DNA of 64,000 nt, taken from positions 6,295,453 to 6,359,452 of the forward strand of contig BROE01000007.1 of assembly GCA_036571765.1 (NCBI GenBank). Direction: 5' to 3'. This stretch comes from Plecoglossus altivelis (Eukaryota > Chordata > Actinopteri > Osmeriformes > Plecoglossidae). Each line of letters starts with the position of its first letter. Position 1 is the first letter of the stretch. The position numbers and the translations under genes were made by a program. Under the pieces are notes generated by a model. It saw only the letters and a list, made by a program, of their open reading frames with translations, had not been told where the DNA came from and did not search any database. Positions 23,991 to 35,042 of the stretch are shown piece after piece.

Positions 23991-24929
23991 TTTATGATCA
24001 ATATTACTGTTATTCCTAAATGCGCAAAACAAATGTTGGATCCAAAAATTGCCTGGACGCATTTGAGTTAAGGCAGCCAGGTCCTAGTCTCTACTGCCTA
24101 CATTGTCTTTCTATCCTCCCCACACAGTTTGGCCACTAATGGATGTTTCTGTCCCTACCGCCAGACTCCCAGGTGTCATGTTACTCCTGAGCTCTGCTCT
24201 TCCTCTGACCAGCTATCGATCCCGGGGCTATAGATATTACCCAAGAGGAAGGAAGGGAGAGAAATGGAGATTAATATAGGATTTGAAAAGGGGGACATTC
24301 TGAGAGTGTTCATGTCTGCTCAGTTCTCTCTTCCTCTCCGTCGTTCTCTCTTTCCATTTCTCTTTCTCCGTCCATCCTCTCTTTTTTTCAGTCCTCACTT
24401 GTGTTTGTCTATGATCAGAGGGATAATCCTGCTCCCATCTGCTAGAGGGGGAGAGGGTAAGGCATAGGGAGAGTGAAATCAGATAATGGTGTTACACAAT
24501 ACCTCGCCTGATTTCTATTTGAGCTCCTTCTTGAAATCGTTCGGGGGGGGGGGGGGGTGGAGAGGTGGGTGTCAAGGAAGAGGAGGGTGGGAGGTGAAGA
24601 GGAGAAGGGGAAGGAGAGAAAGACAGAGGGGAGCTAAGAGTCAGGTAAGCTGAGGTCTCTGTCTCTTGACACGCTGTACTCAGGAGCTTCCTGGAGTGAA
24701 CAGCAGGTCCAGGTAATTAAAGTCAAGATGGATGAGTGCAGGATTCTCACCCTTCTCTGCTCATCCTCTCCCCGGTGTCCTTCTCACCCCCCTCCTCTCT
24801 CTCCTTTAGCCCCTGCTGTCTCTCTCTCCCTCTCAGCACCTCCAGGCCTTCTCATGCCTCTCTGGTGATTGTTATTCCAACACAAGGTGTCAAAGTCAAA
24901 CCATGCACATCCAAGCAAAACAAGAGATC
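23991..24929. other. Convergent spacer between slc17a7 and the Ig-receptor gene
   Basis: The two genes converge here. Only low-complexity sequence is visible: pyrimidine-rich 24320-24400, a G-run at 24542-24557 and a GA-rich stretch 24570-24640. No coding exon is supported. Confidence 0.5.
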
Positions 24930-25661
24930 AGGTCACACCTCAACTCTTTATTTAAGAATTTAAAAAAATATTGCCTGTTTACATTGAGATTATAATTTTT
25001 GAAACAATGATGAATAATTTCACCACATTCATTGTCTGCTAACATTGCATAACACAACTCCAAAATGCACTAAAACGTAATAACAATCCTTTAACAATAC
25101 ATGGTACAATGACGCACAAATATATTCACAAATGTTATCAGAAAATTAATAAAGATGGTCATTTACTTTTTATATAAAATGAGAAAGTAAAATATAGCGA
25201 GAGACGAGCATTAAGATAACGCTTTCAACAAATACTCTTCAAATATATATCAAGCAACATTAAGCAGCAATTTATGTACAAGGACCTCAAAGTTAATTCA
25301 CTGATTGACAAATCCACTAACCCTTCATTACAGTGGACATAAATAATTGGAGGATCACTGAAAGACAAAAAATATTTTTATAAAATCTTTTGACTTTGTT
25401 CCTCAGTGATATTGATTACCAACTCATCGCATTATTATTATTGCATTTATCAATATATGTATTCAACAGTAAACTGCAACAATTTCGTTTGGAAGTAAGC
25501 TTATCAATGAATGAATGGTTACAAGCGTTAGTTCACTAAACCGGCAACTCTTTCATGTTTGATATGTTTCCATCACCGGTTATGGTATGGTTGGGATGCC
25601 GTCCAGCCTGCTCTGCTGGTCTGGTGATCTGGTTCCGCTCACCCCTCAGCCACCTCGGACC
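24930..25661 (-). other. 3' untranslated region of the Ig-receptor gene
   Basis: Downstream (minus strand) of the TGA at 25664-25662 the sequence is A/T-rich and non-coding. An AATAAA on the minus strand (TTTATT at 24947-24952 on the plus strand) gives a plausible 3' end near 24930. Confidence 0.5.
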
Positions 25662-26041
25662 TCACTTCTGTGCCCCTTCAGCCCCTGTCAGCGGCCCTAA
25701 GGTATGGTACACACCCTCTGCTTCTGGTGCTGTTTTCAAAGCTTCATATTCCTCATTCTTCTTCTTTACAGCCGGGTTATCTGCCGTAATGGTCTGGTAC
25801 TCGTCCTTGTCAGCGTCTCGTTTGAGGCTTAACTGCTCGTACCCTCCTTCTCTGCTAGAGGGCGCCGCCGTCACCGAGACAACGTCCTTCTTGGAGCTGC
25901 GTTTTGGCCGTGGGTCACCATCTTCACCGTGGGACGCGTCAACTTTCAAGGTGTCATACTCCGCCTTGTCATGCCTTTTGTGTAGCTGCTCATAGCCTCC
26001 ATCCTCCTTCACCCCCATCATTGGCATATCCTCATAAATCG
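25662..26041 (-). CDS. Cytoplasmic-tail exon of the Ig receptor: one YxxM and three ITAMs
   Basis: A single 380-nt exon encodes the whole signalling tail, residues 395-520. The first motif is AIYEDM (YxxM, the class that recruits PI3-kinase p85). Three YxxL/I pairs follow: YEQL-8-YDTL, YEQL-10-YQTI and YEAL-9-YHTL, counting residues between the fourth residue of the first motif and the second Tyr. These spacings fit the ITAM rule of 6-12. None of the six ITAM tyrosines has I, V, L or S at -2, so ITIM consensus is absent. The tail is rich in Lys, Glu and Asp between motifs, as in the CD3-zeta tail. All-in-one-exon coding contrasts with CD3-zeta, whose ITAMs are split over exons. Confidence 0.9.
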
Positions 26042-29000
26042 CTTTGGGGAGAAGAAAAAAAGCATGTTTACGAATAAAACGTGAAACTTGTGAAACGCTT
26101 TTCTAATGCTCAAAGACACTTCTTAGAATGAACACACAGGGCAAAATAATTCAGTCCATTTTGCTTAAAAGACTAGACGGGTAAAAGCCTGATGACTTAT
26201 GAGATAGAAAGATAGAGAGAGTAGGAGTACCGTCCAACATCTCAGGTAGATGATTGGAAGGCACACTTACCACTGGCACTCTTCCTCTTTTTCAACCTGA
26301 AAGCTATGATGACTACAACAGCTACAACTAGGACGACAACCAGGACAGCCACGACGCCCAACAGAATCAGCCAGATATTACCTCCCTCGGAATCTTGGAA
26401 AAAGATGGAGATTGACAATACATGACATCAACCAAAGCGTTAATACCACTAAAAGTATGGTTAACTGCAGAACCATCTGTTTAAACAGGGTCTCTGAATA
26501 TAATGGAACTCACCCTTATAGATGTTGCTCATAGATGTTTTCCCATTCTGCCATATAGCTTTGCATGCATAGTTGCCAGGCAGTAATTTATCGTTGTAAT
26601 ATGTACCCGTTGCCATGTATACCCATTGGCGGTCACCTTGCTGGTGGTACCAGCGATAGGTGCTGCCATCGGGGCACATGGAGCAAGAGCAGGACATGGG
26701 TGAGGTCTCAGAGAGAGATGCCCTTAGAGGGGCGTCTGTGGAGAATTCAAAGAAATAGAATTGAAATAAAACAATGCATTTCAATACATAAATGTAGAGA
26801 TCCTAAAGTTTGAAGGTTTGGAGGAAATGCACACACCACACACGGGTATAGCCAGGTCGCGCCCAACGCCCATGTGTGCACGCATAGACGAACACACACA
26901 CACACAGACACACACACACAGGGTGGAGAGGTTCATCCCCAGCAAGCCATGCCTACCCATGACAAACAGCTTCTGGTCTTCAGAGACACGTTCAAGCATT
27001 TGTCCAGTCATGATCGATTTGTACTTGGCCTTACACCTGTACAAGCCCTGGTGAGACTGGATCACTTTGCCGATGGGATAAAAAGTGTTGGAACCAGCCT
27101 GGATCTCTTCGTTGTCCTTGTAGAACACAATTCGCTCAATCTCCCTGACCCCTGGGATTGCGCATGTCAAGGTCACATGATCTCCCATCACAGCTGGCCA
27201 AGGGGTCTCCATCAGCACCGTCAGTCCTGAGAGTAACACAAGGTGGCACATTGAGGAATGCTAGGGAACATGTCATTGCTCTGTGGTTATTCTTGTAGAT
27301 GATATTCATGTTCACCACACTGGGTAGCTGAGATGTGGTTAAGAAAGATCATTCCTTGAGTTTGACCACAGAAATGTTGTCAGGAACATGCATTTCTGAT
27401 TCTTCATTCTCTGCTGTAGGCCTACCTAGTATATGGACAGCACTCGTTATTTCGCTGTATGTAAAAGGTATGGGTATGCAAAGGTGTTTTGGCCTGTGCC
27501 AGTGAATGACCACTCAACAATGTTGACTACAAACACGTTTATGCTCCATATTCAGCATATTCCTCCGAGTGTCTGCTGTTACCTGAAGTCCTAAGAGTGA
27601 CCATGCTGCTCCTCTGCAGTTTTTTCTGATCACTGCACCAATAGAAGCCTATGGGACCCTTTAGTATGTAGGGCTGGAACATCAGCTCGGTCTTCTTGAC
27701 AGTCTTCTTCAGTTTCACCTCCTGGACGTCTCTATTGTCGTATAACCAGCAGGTCCAGCCCTCAAGCCCATCTTCTACCTCCAGTTTCAGGACGACTGAT
27801 GAGCCGCTCTGGATCACTGGGAGGCCCGACTGGATGAAGAGATTCGCAGAAGGCAAGTGGCCTGTGTGGGGTGGAGTGGGTTGGGGAGTGGGTCAGGGTG
27901 TGGTTTAAGGGTGTGTGGGGTGGGTTGGGGAGTGGGTTAGGGTGTGGTTTAAGGGTGTGTGGGGTGGGTTGGGGAGTGGGTCAGGGGGTGGTTTAAGGGT
28001 GTGTGGGGTGGGTTGGGGAGTAGGTTAGGGTGTGGTTTAAGATTGTGTGAGGTGGGGCAGTGGGTAGGGGTGTGGAGGTGGGGTGATAGAGAGAGGGAGG
28101 TGAGAGGGTTGAGTGTAGTGTGAGGTAGGGTGGGTAGAGAGGGGAGGTGAGAGGGTTGAGTGTAGTGTGAGGTAGGGTGGGTAGAGAGGGGAGGAGAGTG
28201 GGCAGGAGCACAGGAAGTGAGTGGTTGAGTGGGGTGTGAAGAGTGTGAAAGAGGTCAGGAAGAAAGGGGTTGAGGGGAAACACAAGAAATACATTGTTGT
28301 TATTGATGTACTTTGGTAAACAAGTACAAGCCTAAACACAAGCCTGCAGTTTAGAGGATTTACTGAGGAATGGTCAACATGGCTCAAGTAGAAAGTATTT
28401 AAGTGATCAAGTCAAAGCAGGGCTTCTGTATTTACCCAGAACAGAGATGTTGATATCATCACTTCTCTGTCCGTTGGACTCACAACGATAGGAGCCAGAG
28501 TTTTTTGCAGATATTCCAGTCATCTCCCAGGACAAGCTTGTTTCAGATGACTTGATGTCATTGAAGAACCATTGCACTGAAGAGCCGCTGTTGTTACATG
28601 TCAAATTAAATGTATCCCCAGTGTAAACTTGACTTAAATTTGGGACCATAGAAACTAAAAAAAAGGGAGAATAAAATGCACAGTGAACATGGGGGAAGGG
28701 AGGCGGATTACAAAGTGTGAACTTGATGGAGTCAGTTAGCAACATCATGCTGCCATCTACAGGGTCAGCTGAGAATTCACTTTTGAAGGTTGAAGAAATG
28801 GGAGAGAGGAGAGAAACGCAGAACAAGAGCGTGTGAGAGCAGAAGGTTTCGGCTGTTGTTTGATGGGGTATTTCATTACCATGAGGTTTCTGAGTCCTGA
28901 CCAGGGTGAGCAGCACTGTTGAAACATCAGAACACAGACAACTCTGTAGTTACCGTGGCAACTGTGCACACACGAATATCAGCCAATCGGCTGCCATGCA

Positions 29001-30500
29001 GAGCTCGCTGTGAGAGCATTCAAATGTTTCCACATAAAGGAATTATTTTCATCTCTTTCTGTGAGAGCTTTTTCGTGGAGACTTTTGCAATCAGGGTAAT
29101 TTTATCATAAATGTGTGCACACGGAAATGTATGTATACCACGCATTGTTTTAGAAACAGTAGAATACAGTAGAGCTACATTCAGAATTGATCAAGTTTAA
29201 ACACCATTTCATAATTCTCTAGTTGTTCATACCTCCTTATTATAGTCAACGTTCCAAACGTGTTTAGGAACATAATTATTAATTTATTATTACATGTACA
29301 TATTTTGGCAAACGCTGTTTAATTTTTCATGATAAATTCAGAAAATCTAAAAGAAATAGATATTTCGAACGGAAGTCCTGCACAATGACTTAAAAAATAC
29401 AATCAAAAGAGTGGCTTGTGACGGAAATAGATATTTTCATCTCGGGCAAGTTTAATATTTTATGAAAATCCTCTCTTTGAATGTTGTCATGGAATAATGT
29501 AATGATAAGAAATAGATATTCCACCCAACTAATAAGTTGCATATTAGTTAAAACGTCATCGAAGTCCAGTTTCAAAGCTTTTTAATTATGTTTGATGCGC
29601 GCACAGAATATAGAGGCACATTTTCAATATATTTTAATATATGCTATCGGTTTTAGTATATCATATTGACTTTGATTTCCTGTGATATTTACAATTCTAC
29701 TACTCGTATTAGTTTGGTTTTTCGTGGCCTTATCATTAGAATCCAAAAGACCAAATTCCTCACAGCCATCTCATTTCTTGATTTACAAAACATGGCATAC
29801 AGTACAGTGCATCGGCTGGGATAGAGGATAGGGAATCTACAAACACAGCAGTTTGAGCGGGATAGTAGAAGTATACCGGTAATCATCCTAATGAAGTTCT
29901 TTATACGTTTGACACCTGGGAAACCTTTCTCGTTCATTGTAAATGGGATGAAAACTAAATAGGACTTGTGAGCATTCTTTCGTATCTTTACAACCTCTTC
30001 TCGAGTAACGACTTATAACTCCAAAACTTCTGACACTAAAAAGGAAGGCGAAGACGTAATATTCCGCAAAATACAGAATAATGCCAACATGGTCGAAACT
30101 CTGGAATAAGATGATTCTCTCCCATGTTTGGACTCAGAACATCTTGACCTTCCTTGCTCATAAATGAAAGCGCTCCGAAGTACATTTCTGTCTGAGGTTC
30201 ATATTTGCTCATTGATATTCTACTCTTGTGCTCTTGTACCCTTCTGTCTCATTTAGTTGACTTTTCCACATGGTTAGCTTCTCTTTTATCTGTTCTTCAC
30301 TTAACCATCTTTAGCAGAAATCAGTCCTGCTGGTTTAGAGACTGACAACGTTGTGTTCGCTGATGTCACAAAAACTAATTAGCTGAATAATTGAGCTCAC
30401 AAAGCAGAGAGCACAGACGCATGCAAGCTATAATCTTGTTATCTTTGGATGAAATCTTCAGCATACCTGGTATTAAGAAGAGTTGGTTTGTCCTCCCCAT
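25662..30500 (-). CDS. Fc-receptor-like / leukocyte-type Ig receptor with four Ig domains and a three-ITAM tail, 8 exons, 520 aa
   Basis: Predicted activating leukocyte surface receptor. Exons in transcript order: 30500-30467, 28915-28880, 28654-28436 (Ig1), 27861-27583 (Ig2), 27226-26957 (Ig3), 26735-26514 (Ig4), 26393-26271 (membrane), 26041-25662 (tail). All internal junctions are phase 1, the rule for Ig-superfamily exons, and the total is exactly 521 codons. The signal peptide (MGRTNQLFLIPVLLTLV) is split, with a 36-nt second exon. Ig1 has FNLTC and YRCE. Ig2 lacks the usual B-strand Cys (VVLKLEV) but has GWTCW and FYWC. Ig3 has VTLTC and GLYRCKA. Ig4 has MSCSCSMC and YACKA. The helix 360-385 has no charged residue, so adaptor pairing is not needed. 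The tail has YEDM (397-400) and ITAM pairs Y411/Y423, Y462/Y476 and Y493/Y506. The closest known groups are teleost FcR-like and catfish LITR-type receptors; ligand unknown. Family assignment is from domain layout, not a search. Confidence 0.85.
26271..26393 (-). CDS. Transmembrane exon of the Ig receptor
   Basis: The 123-nt phase 1-1 exon encodes DSEGGN, then a 26-residue helix IWLILLGVVAVL plus Val/Ile-rich remainder, then the stop-transfer RLKKRKSAS. No Lys, Arg, Asp or Glu lies within the helix. This differs from activating receptors that recruit FcR-gamma, DAP10 or DAP12 through a charged residue. Confidence 0.9.
27870..28053. repeat. 44-nt G-rich minisatellite in the Ig1-Ig2 intron
   Basis: About four copies of a 44-nt unit, each holding GTGTGTGGGGTGGGTTGGGG and later GTGGTTTAA. 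The plus strand, which is the template strand of the gene, has many runs of three or more G and could fold as quadruplex. Confidence 0.85.
28096..28195. repeat. 47-nt minisatellite, two copies, next to the 44-nt array
   Basis: Two nearly identical 47-nt units carry AGGTGAGAGGGTTGAGTGTA followed by GTGTGAGGTAGGGTGGGTAG. The array is also purine-rich on the plus strand. Confidence 0.85.
28880..28915 (-). CDS. 36-nt mini-exon, second half of the Ig-receptor signal peptide
   Basis: Flanked by TTTCAACAG and GTAATG on the minus strand, it reads LLTLVRTQKPH between phase-1 junctions and links exon 30500-30467 to Ig1 (VSMVPNLSQVYTG). A split signal peptide with a tiny second exon is characteristic of the FcR and leukocyte-receptor-complex gene families: 21 nt in mammalian FcR genes and about 36 nt in KIR/LILR genes, from memory. 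Confidence 0.85.
28916..30466 (-). other. First intron of the Ig-receptor gene
   Basis: A/T-rich intron of about 1.55 kb with no other recognisable exon; alternative signal exons were not found. Short open frames here have no family resemblance. Confidence 0.6.
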
Positions 30501-31903
30501 CTCTGACACTGTCCTGACTGGGCTGTGAGGCTGACTGACTTGTGACGGTTGAGCGGAGGTGACAAAGATGCTTTGAAGATTCAGGAACGCTCAGACATTG
30601 AGGAAGGCGCGGCCAAACAGTGTTACAACACCCATGTTCGAGGAATCTCAACACTGACTGTCAAGGAGCCAAGTTCGTTTCCTGTGTGTCTGCCCTAATT
30701 ATGTTTCATATATGTTCTATGTTTGCACTTGCCACAGCGCTTGTATATCGTGCCTGGCGAATAAAACCGATTCTGATCTGATTCATGTCTGGAACTGAAG
30801 CCGTGGTGATTTGTCCACTCTGTCTCGTGAGAGTGGCCTGGTGAAGACTTCATGATCGTAAAGAAAGAATTTAGCTTATAAAATCCACATGTACACATAA
30901 ACCTTTTCTGTTAAAATTCTATAAAAATGATTTGAACTTAAATGGAGATACCTCAGCTTCCTCAGTTGTACATGACAATTGTGACCTAATCATAGGTTTT
31001 AGTTCTGCGGTTTCAAGCATTTCCTTCGTGACCATAAGATGCAAAGCCAGCCTAAACTTTGTCAGAATTAGAGTTTCGGGTTTTGGCTGAAATTACACAT
31101 TTACTTGTATTGTGATGACTAATCATGCCTAGAAGCTACTGGTGAGAAACGTTTGGACTTTTGGGTGTTGAATGGTTTGAACAGGAAGGCATTGGGTAAG
31201 CATGTCTTTCGTCAAGTGGAATCAAGAAGTAGGTGTTTTGTTGCTTTCCAGAAAAAAAACTTTAGTTTTTAATTTATTTGTTGTCCAATCCTGTTGCACA
31301 ACCACCCAACCTCTTCAATAACAGTTCAGGACTTGACTTAAGGAAATGGGGTCAGTATGTAGCATGTAACTGGTAATGTTACTGTGTTAGGTTTGGCGTT
31401 ACACCTTGCCGTAAACTACAGATAGAATGAACTATAATTTGTACCAGCTGCAGAAACACTTCACTATAAAAGCTCTTTGCGCACTTTTTTTGTTGAGGTT
31501 AATGATCGCCACAAAATGCTCAAGCCTTAGGCTAAAAACAGTCTCATGCTCATTCTGAAACCAGAAGCTGTGGTCAAACTGTTGCCAAGTTCTCCAGCAA
31601 TGTGCAAACTGTCACACAATGCAAACAAAAGTTAAACCCTTGTTGGACAGAGCATCTTATTGACATATCCTTTCTAGTTTTGTGTCAAAGCAAAACTTCC
31701 ACCAAGACCATTTACTCTCTGGAAGTGGTTCCCATATTGGCCACTAGAGCACACCACAGCCTTGCTTTTCTTCTGCTTTATCAATGGCTCTGAGTAAAAT
31801 ACTTTTTTTACTGACAGTTAAAACTGTTTTGTGCGTTTTACACTTTAAATAATCATTTTTTTCTTTACCCGCCTCAATACTCTTTTTTTGTTCCCAACCG
31901 CTT

Positions 31904-31907
31904 ATAC

Positions 31908-31948
<41 letters not shown>

Positions 31949-32080
31949 CCCCCCCCCGTGTCCTTGTCTCTCTCTGTCTCTACCCCCTCCCTTTCTCTCA
32001 CTCGCTCTATTACTCATTTCTTTCATTCTCTTTTGCTCCTGCTCTCTCTCTCTCTAGACAACACACACACACACACATAC
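31904..32080. repeat. (CT)n, poly-C and (AC)n cluster
   Basis: A TCTC run (31910-31941), a C-run (31949-31957), more CT-rich sequence and a short (AC)n (32061-32076). Non-coding. Confidence 0.9.
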
Positions 32081-33179
32081 ACAGATCCTTACTCTCCTCC
32101 ATCTGCCCGTGACCCAGTTCTTCCCTTTCCCTCCAGCAGCAGAAGGGTTAACCTTGGAGGCAAGTCTCCTCTCAGAACCAGGACACAGGACAGGTTAAGC
32201 AGAGCTAGCGACAATACACCTCTGAAGTGAAGGTGAATCTACTGTACTGCACTACACTGTTGTGAGGTACGCGAAGCAGGGAATTCAAGCCCTAAAAGCA
32301 CACTTGGGCTGGGCTGTAATGCAGTAGAAGCACGTAAATTAGCCTGGAAAGCACATATAGGGGAAGCTCATCTAGACGTGCATGACTCACTGCAGCATGC
32401 ATGATCGTAGAAAAAACCCACCCAACCCAAAACCTCCCCAGCGACTGTCTTCCAGCTGCCCAGGGTAAAGTCTCCAGACCCTGTGTTGCAACATACTCAC
32501 AAATACCAAGAACCCCCAACCCAGACGTCAGATTTCCCTTCAACAAACAAGGCGATTCAACGACCTCCTCTTCAAAGAATCGCAACCCACAGACATCAAC
32601 CATGCTTTCAAAACATGGTTTAGAATCATGTCAACCGCTTCCATGGTCATCCTCGACAGATTGTTGAAATCGCCTGCTGTCGGTTGGAGTTTCAAGGTCA
32701 GTCGCGCAGATGATTCACACGAGGCGGTTCATCAGAATGGTAGAGAACAGAAGCCACTCCCTCCTTCTGAGGCTGCCTTCCTGCCTGCTACCTGTCCTCC
32801 CCACCTGTGTGTCAACACTAATCAGAAGTGAAACAGTGATAGGTGACACAGCTTTAGATCTCAGCACAAGCCGCGGTCCATTGGGACACGGATGGTAATT
32901 ATATCCACGCACCTCTCTCACAGCGCTCGTAACCATTGTGGAGATCACACAAAGCAGTCTTTTTCTTTTCCTCCCCAATGGAGAGGTGTTGTGATAGCTG
33001 GTGTTTGTATGTGGAGGCGGAGGGGTGGGGGGAGGTGTTGGTGGTGGTGGAGAATAACCTTTAGGATTTCATCAATGGAAGGAGCCCAGTGCCTATTATT
33101 TGGATCTTCTTTTAGCTTCCGTGGGAGATGAGGAGAGATGAGATGGACTGACCCAAGCTACTGCTGACAATGTGGAGCT

Positions 33180-33820
33180 TGGGAGGGATGGAGGGAGGGT
33201 GGGAAGGGGGTATAATATCATGGGATCAACAGAATGATTTGTGTGCGTGAGAGAGAGAGAGAGAAAGAGAGAGAGAGAAGGAGGGAGGGAGGGAGGGAGA
33301 GATGGAGGGAGGGAGGATGGTGTGCAACAAAGACATGGAGTGTGGAATATTAGGAGGGCCATAGGGAAATTCATTCCTCTGTGAGGACAGAAAGAGGGAG
33401 AGAGAGAAAATAGAGTAACAAGAGCTGCAAGGGTGTGAGGGGGGATGAAGGAAGTGTACGAGGGAGGAGAGTGGGGGGATGGAGGAAGAGAGGGAGACAT
33501 CAACCCACCAGCAGTGGAGCAGGAGGGAGATAGAGAGCAGGGCCGTTTGAATGGAGAGTGCATTAGAGTGTGTGTTTGTGCATGTGTGGATGTGTGTGTG
33601 CAAAGGAGAGCTAGAGAGAGCTACAGAAGGGGTTGAGTAGGTGAACAGATGTGTGTGTGTGAGTGTGTGTGACAGAAAGGGAGAGGGAGACAGACAGACA
33701 GACAGACAGAGGAAAGGAGAGAGAGAGCAAGAGCGAGGGAGGGAACGGAGAGAGGGAGAGAGAGAGAGAGAGAGAGGGAGAGAGCGAGAGAGAGAGAGGG
33801 GCAGACAGAGGTTGTCAGAC
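33180..33820. repeat. Purine-rich (GA)n / (GGGA)n tract
   Basis: Long stretches of GAGA, GGGA and GACA units on the plus strand, with the densest parts at 33247-33310 and 33672-33800. The open frames across it on both strands are low-complexity (Arg/Glu or Ser/Leu) and are not genes. Confidence 0.9.
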
Positions 33821-34791
33821 CCCCCTCGTGTTGGAGGTTGCTAAGCTGTGCTGCTCCGGATCCTACTGGTGCACATTCACTGAGTTGGGGGACAAGAACA
33901 TGTGATATTGAAAGAGAGATTAGTTTTCTTTTTTTTCTTTTGACCCTCCTTATCTTTCCTCATTTTTTCCCCCCAACTGGATCTTTTTCTCTCTTCCAAG
34001 CTTGGTCTCTATTTATGGTTTCATGAAGGAGGTCACTGCGGATACAAAGAGGACAGCAAACTAAGGGACCTGCACAGAAGGAAGGTATTTAACTCTTCAC
34101 CGTGCCTTTATGAACATGCATGTCCACTGTTTGTCCTAGTCAGAGCACTGCTGTTTAAACTAGGTAACTCCTGGTGGTGGTGCAGCTGTGTTAAAACAAG
34201 ACAGGTTTTTCGTGCTGAAGGGAAGAGTGACAAGGAAGTGTGTGCAACTAACACAAGCAATAGCTGGAAGTGACAACTTAACAGTGAAGAGGAAGTACAG
34301 TTGAGATGACTCACATAATGTACCATAGATGGGAGACCTCATGTGAAATCTTTAGAAACAGCCTAAGTCACAAATAAAAGATAAGAAAGCATGTGTAGGT
34401 TAAGAGGAAGTTGGCAACGCATCTATCTCCCACCGAGCGGGAGAATCAGTGTGCAGTTTGGGGAGAGGTGTGCGCTGTCGTCAGCGCTGTGCAGGAGGGT
34501 ACACAGCAGAGAGGGGCTGGGGGGCTCATGCTCACATGGTTTATGTAGCTCGGACGCCCAGCTAAGTGGGACAGACGAGAAATGACGAGATGTCAGGAGC
34601 TTTAAAGCAAAGCACTGGAGTACCGGAGCACACCGCTTAAGAGCAGATCCTAGGACAGGTTTATTTTTGCCTTCATCAAGACTAACCGGTCGCTTTTATT
34701 GTCCACTTAACCATCTACCATGCCCAAAGCACAATGTAAAAAGTACTCAAACCACAATGTACCCAAAGTATCAAAGCACAAAGTGCCTTCT

Positions 34792-35042
34792 TCATGCAGT
34801 TAATGGAGGTGAGGCAGAATAAATGTTCTTTCTTTTTTTGTGTGTGAATAATTGATTGAGATCAAATGTAAAGTCCACGCACTGAGGCCACTTAAACACA
34901 AGGTTGATGATGAATCTGGTGAAGTAGCTGTTCAGCTGTGGTTTGTACTTCAGAGTGTTTTGTGGGTAAACCACCACTGAAACACCTTGTGTGACATAGT
35001 TTTCTGAATACAGTTGAAAAGTCATACAGAGCCAAGAACAGC
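34792..35042 (-). other. Orphan exon-like segment, identity unknown
   Basis: On the minus strand a textbook acceptor (T-run, CCCTATGCAG) is followed by an open frame to a stop at 34792, about 83 codons. The peptide has normal composition (QGVSVVVYPQNTLKYKP, NSYFTRFIINLVFKWPQCVD) unlike the low-complexity frames around it. It could be a terminal exon of an unrecognised gene, a lone exon relic, or chance. No partner exons were found within about 2 kb. I do not recognise the family. Confidence 0.3.

Noticed and set aside
25555..25995. Plus-strand open frame of 146 codons over the ITAM exon
   Set aside because: It is a shadow of the minus-strand tail exon, whose motifs and phases are far better supported.
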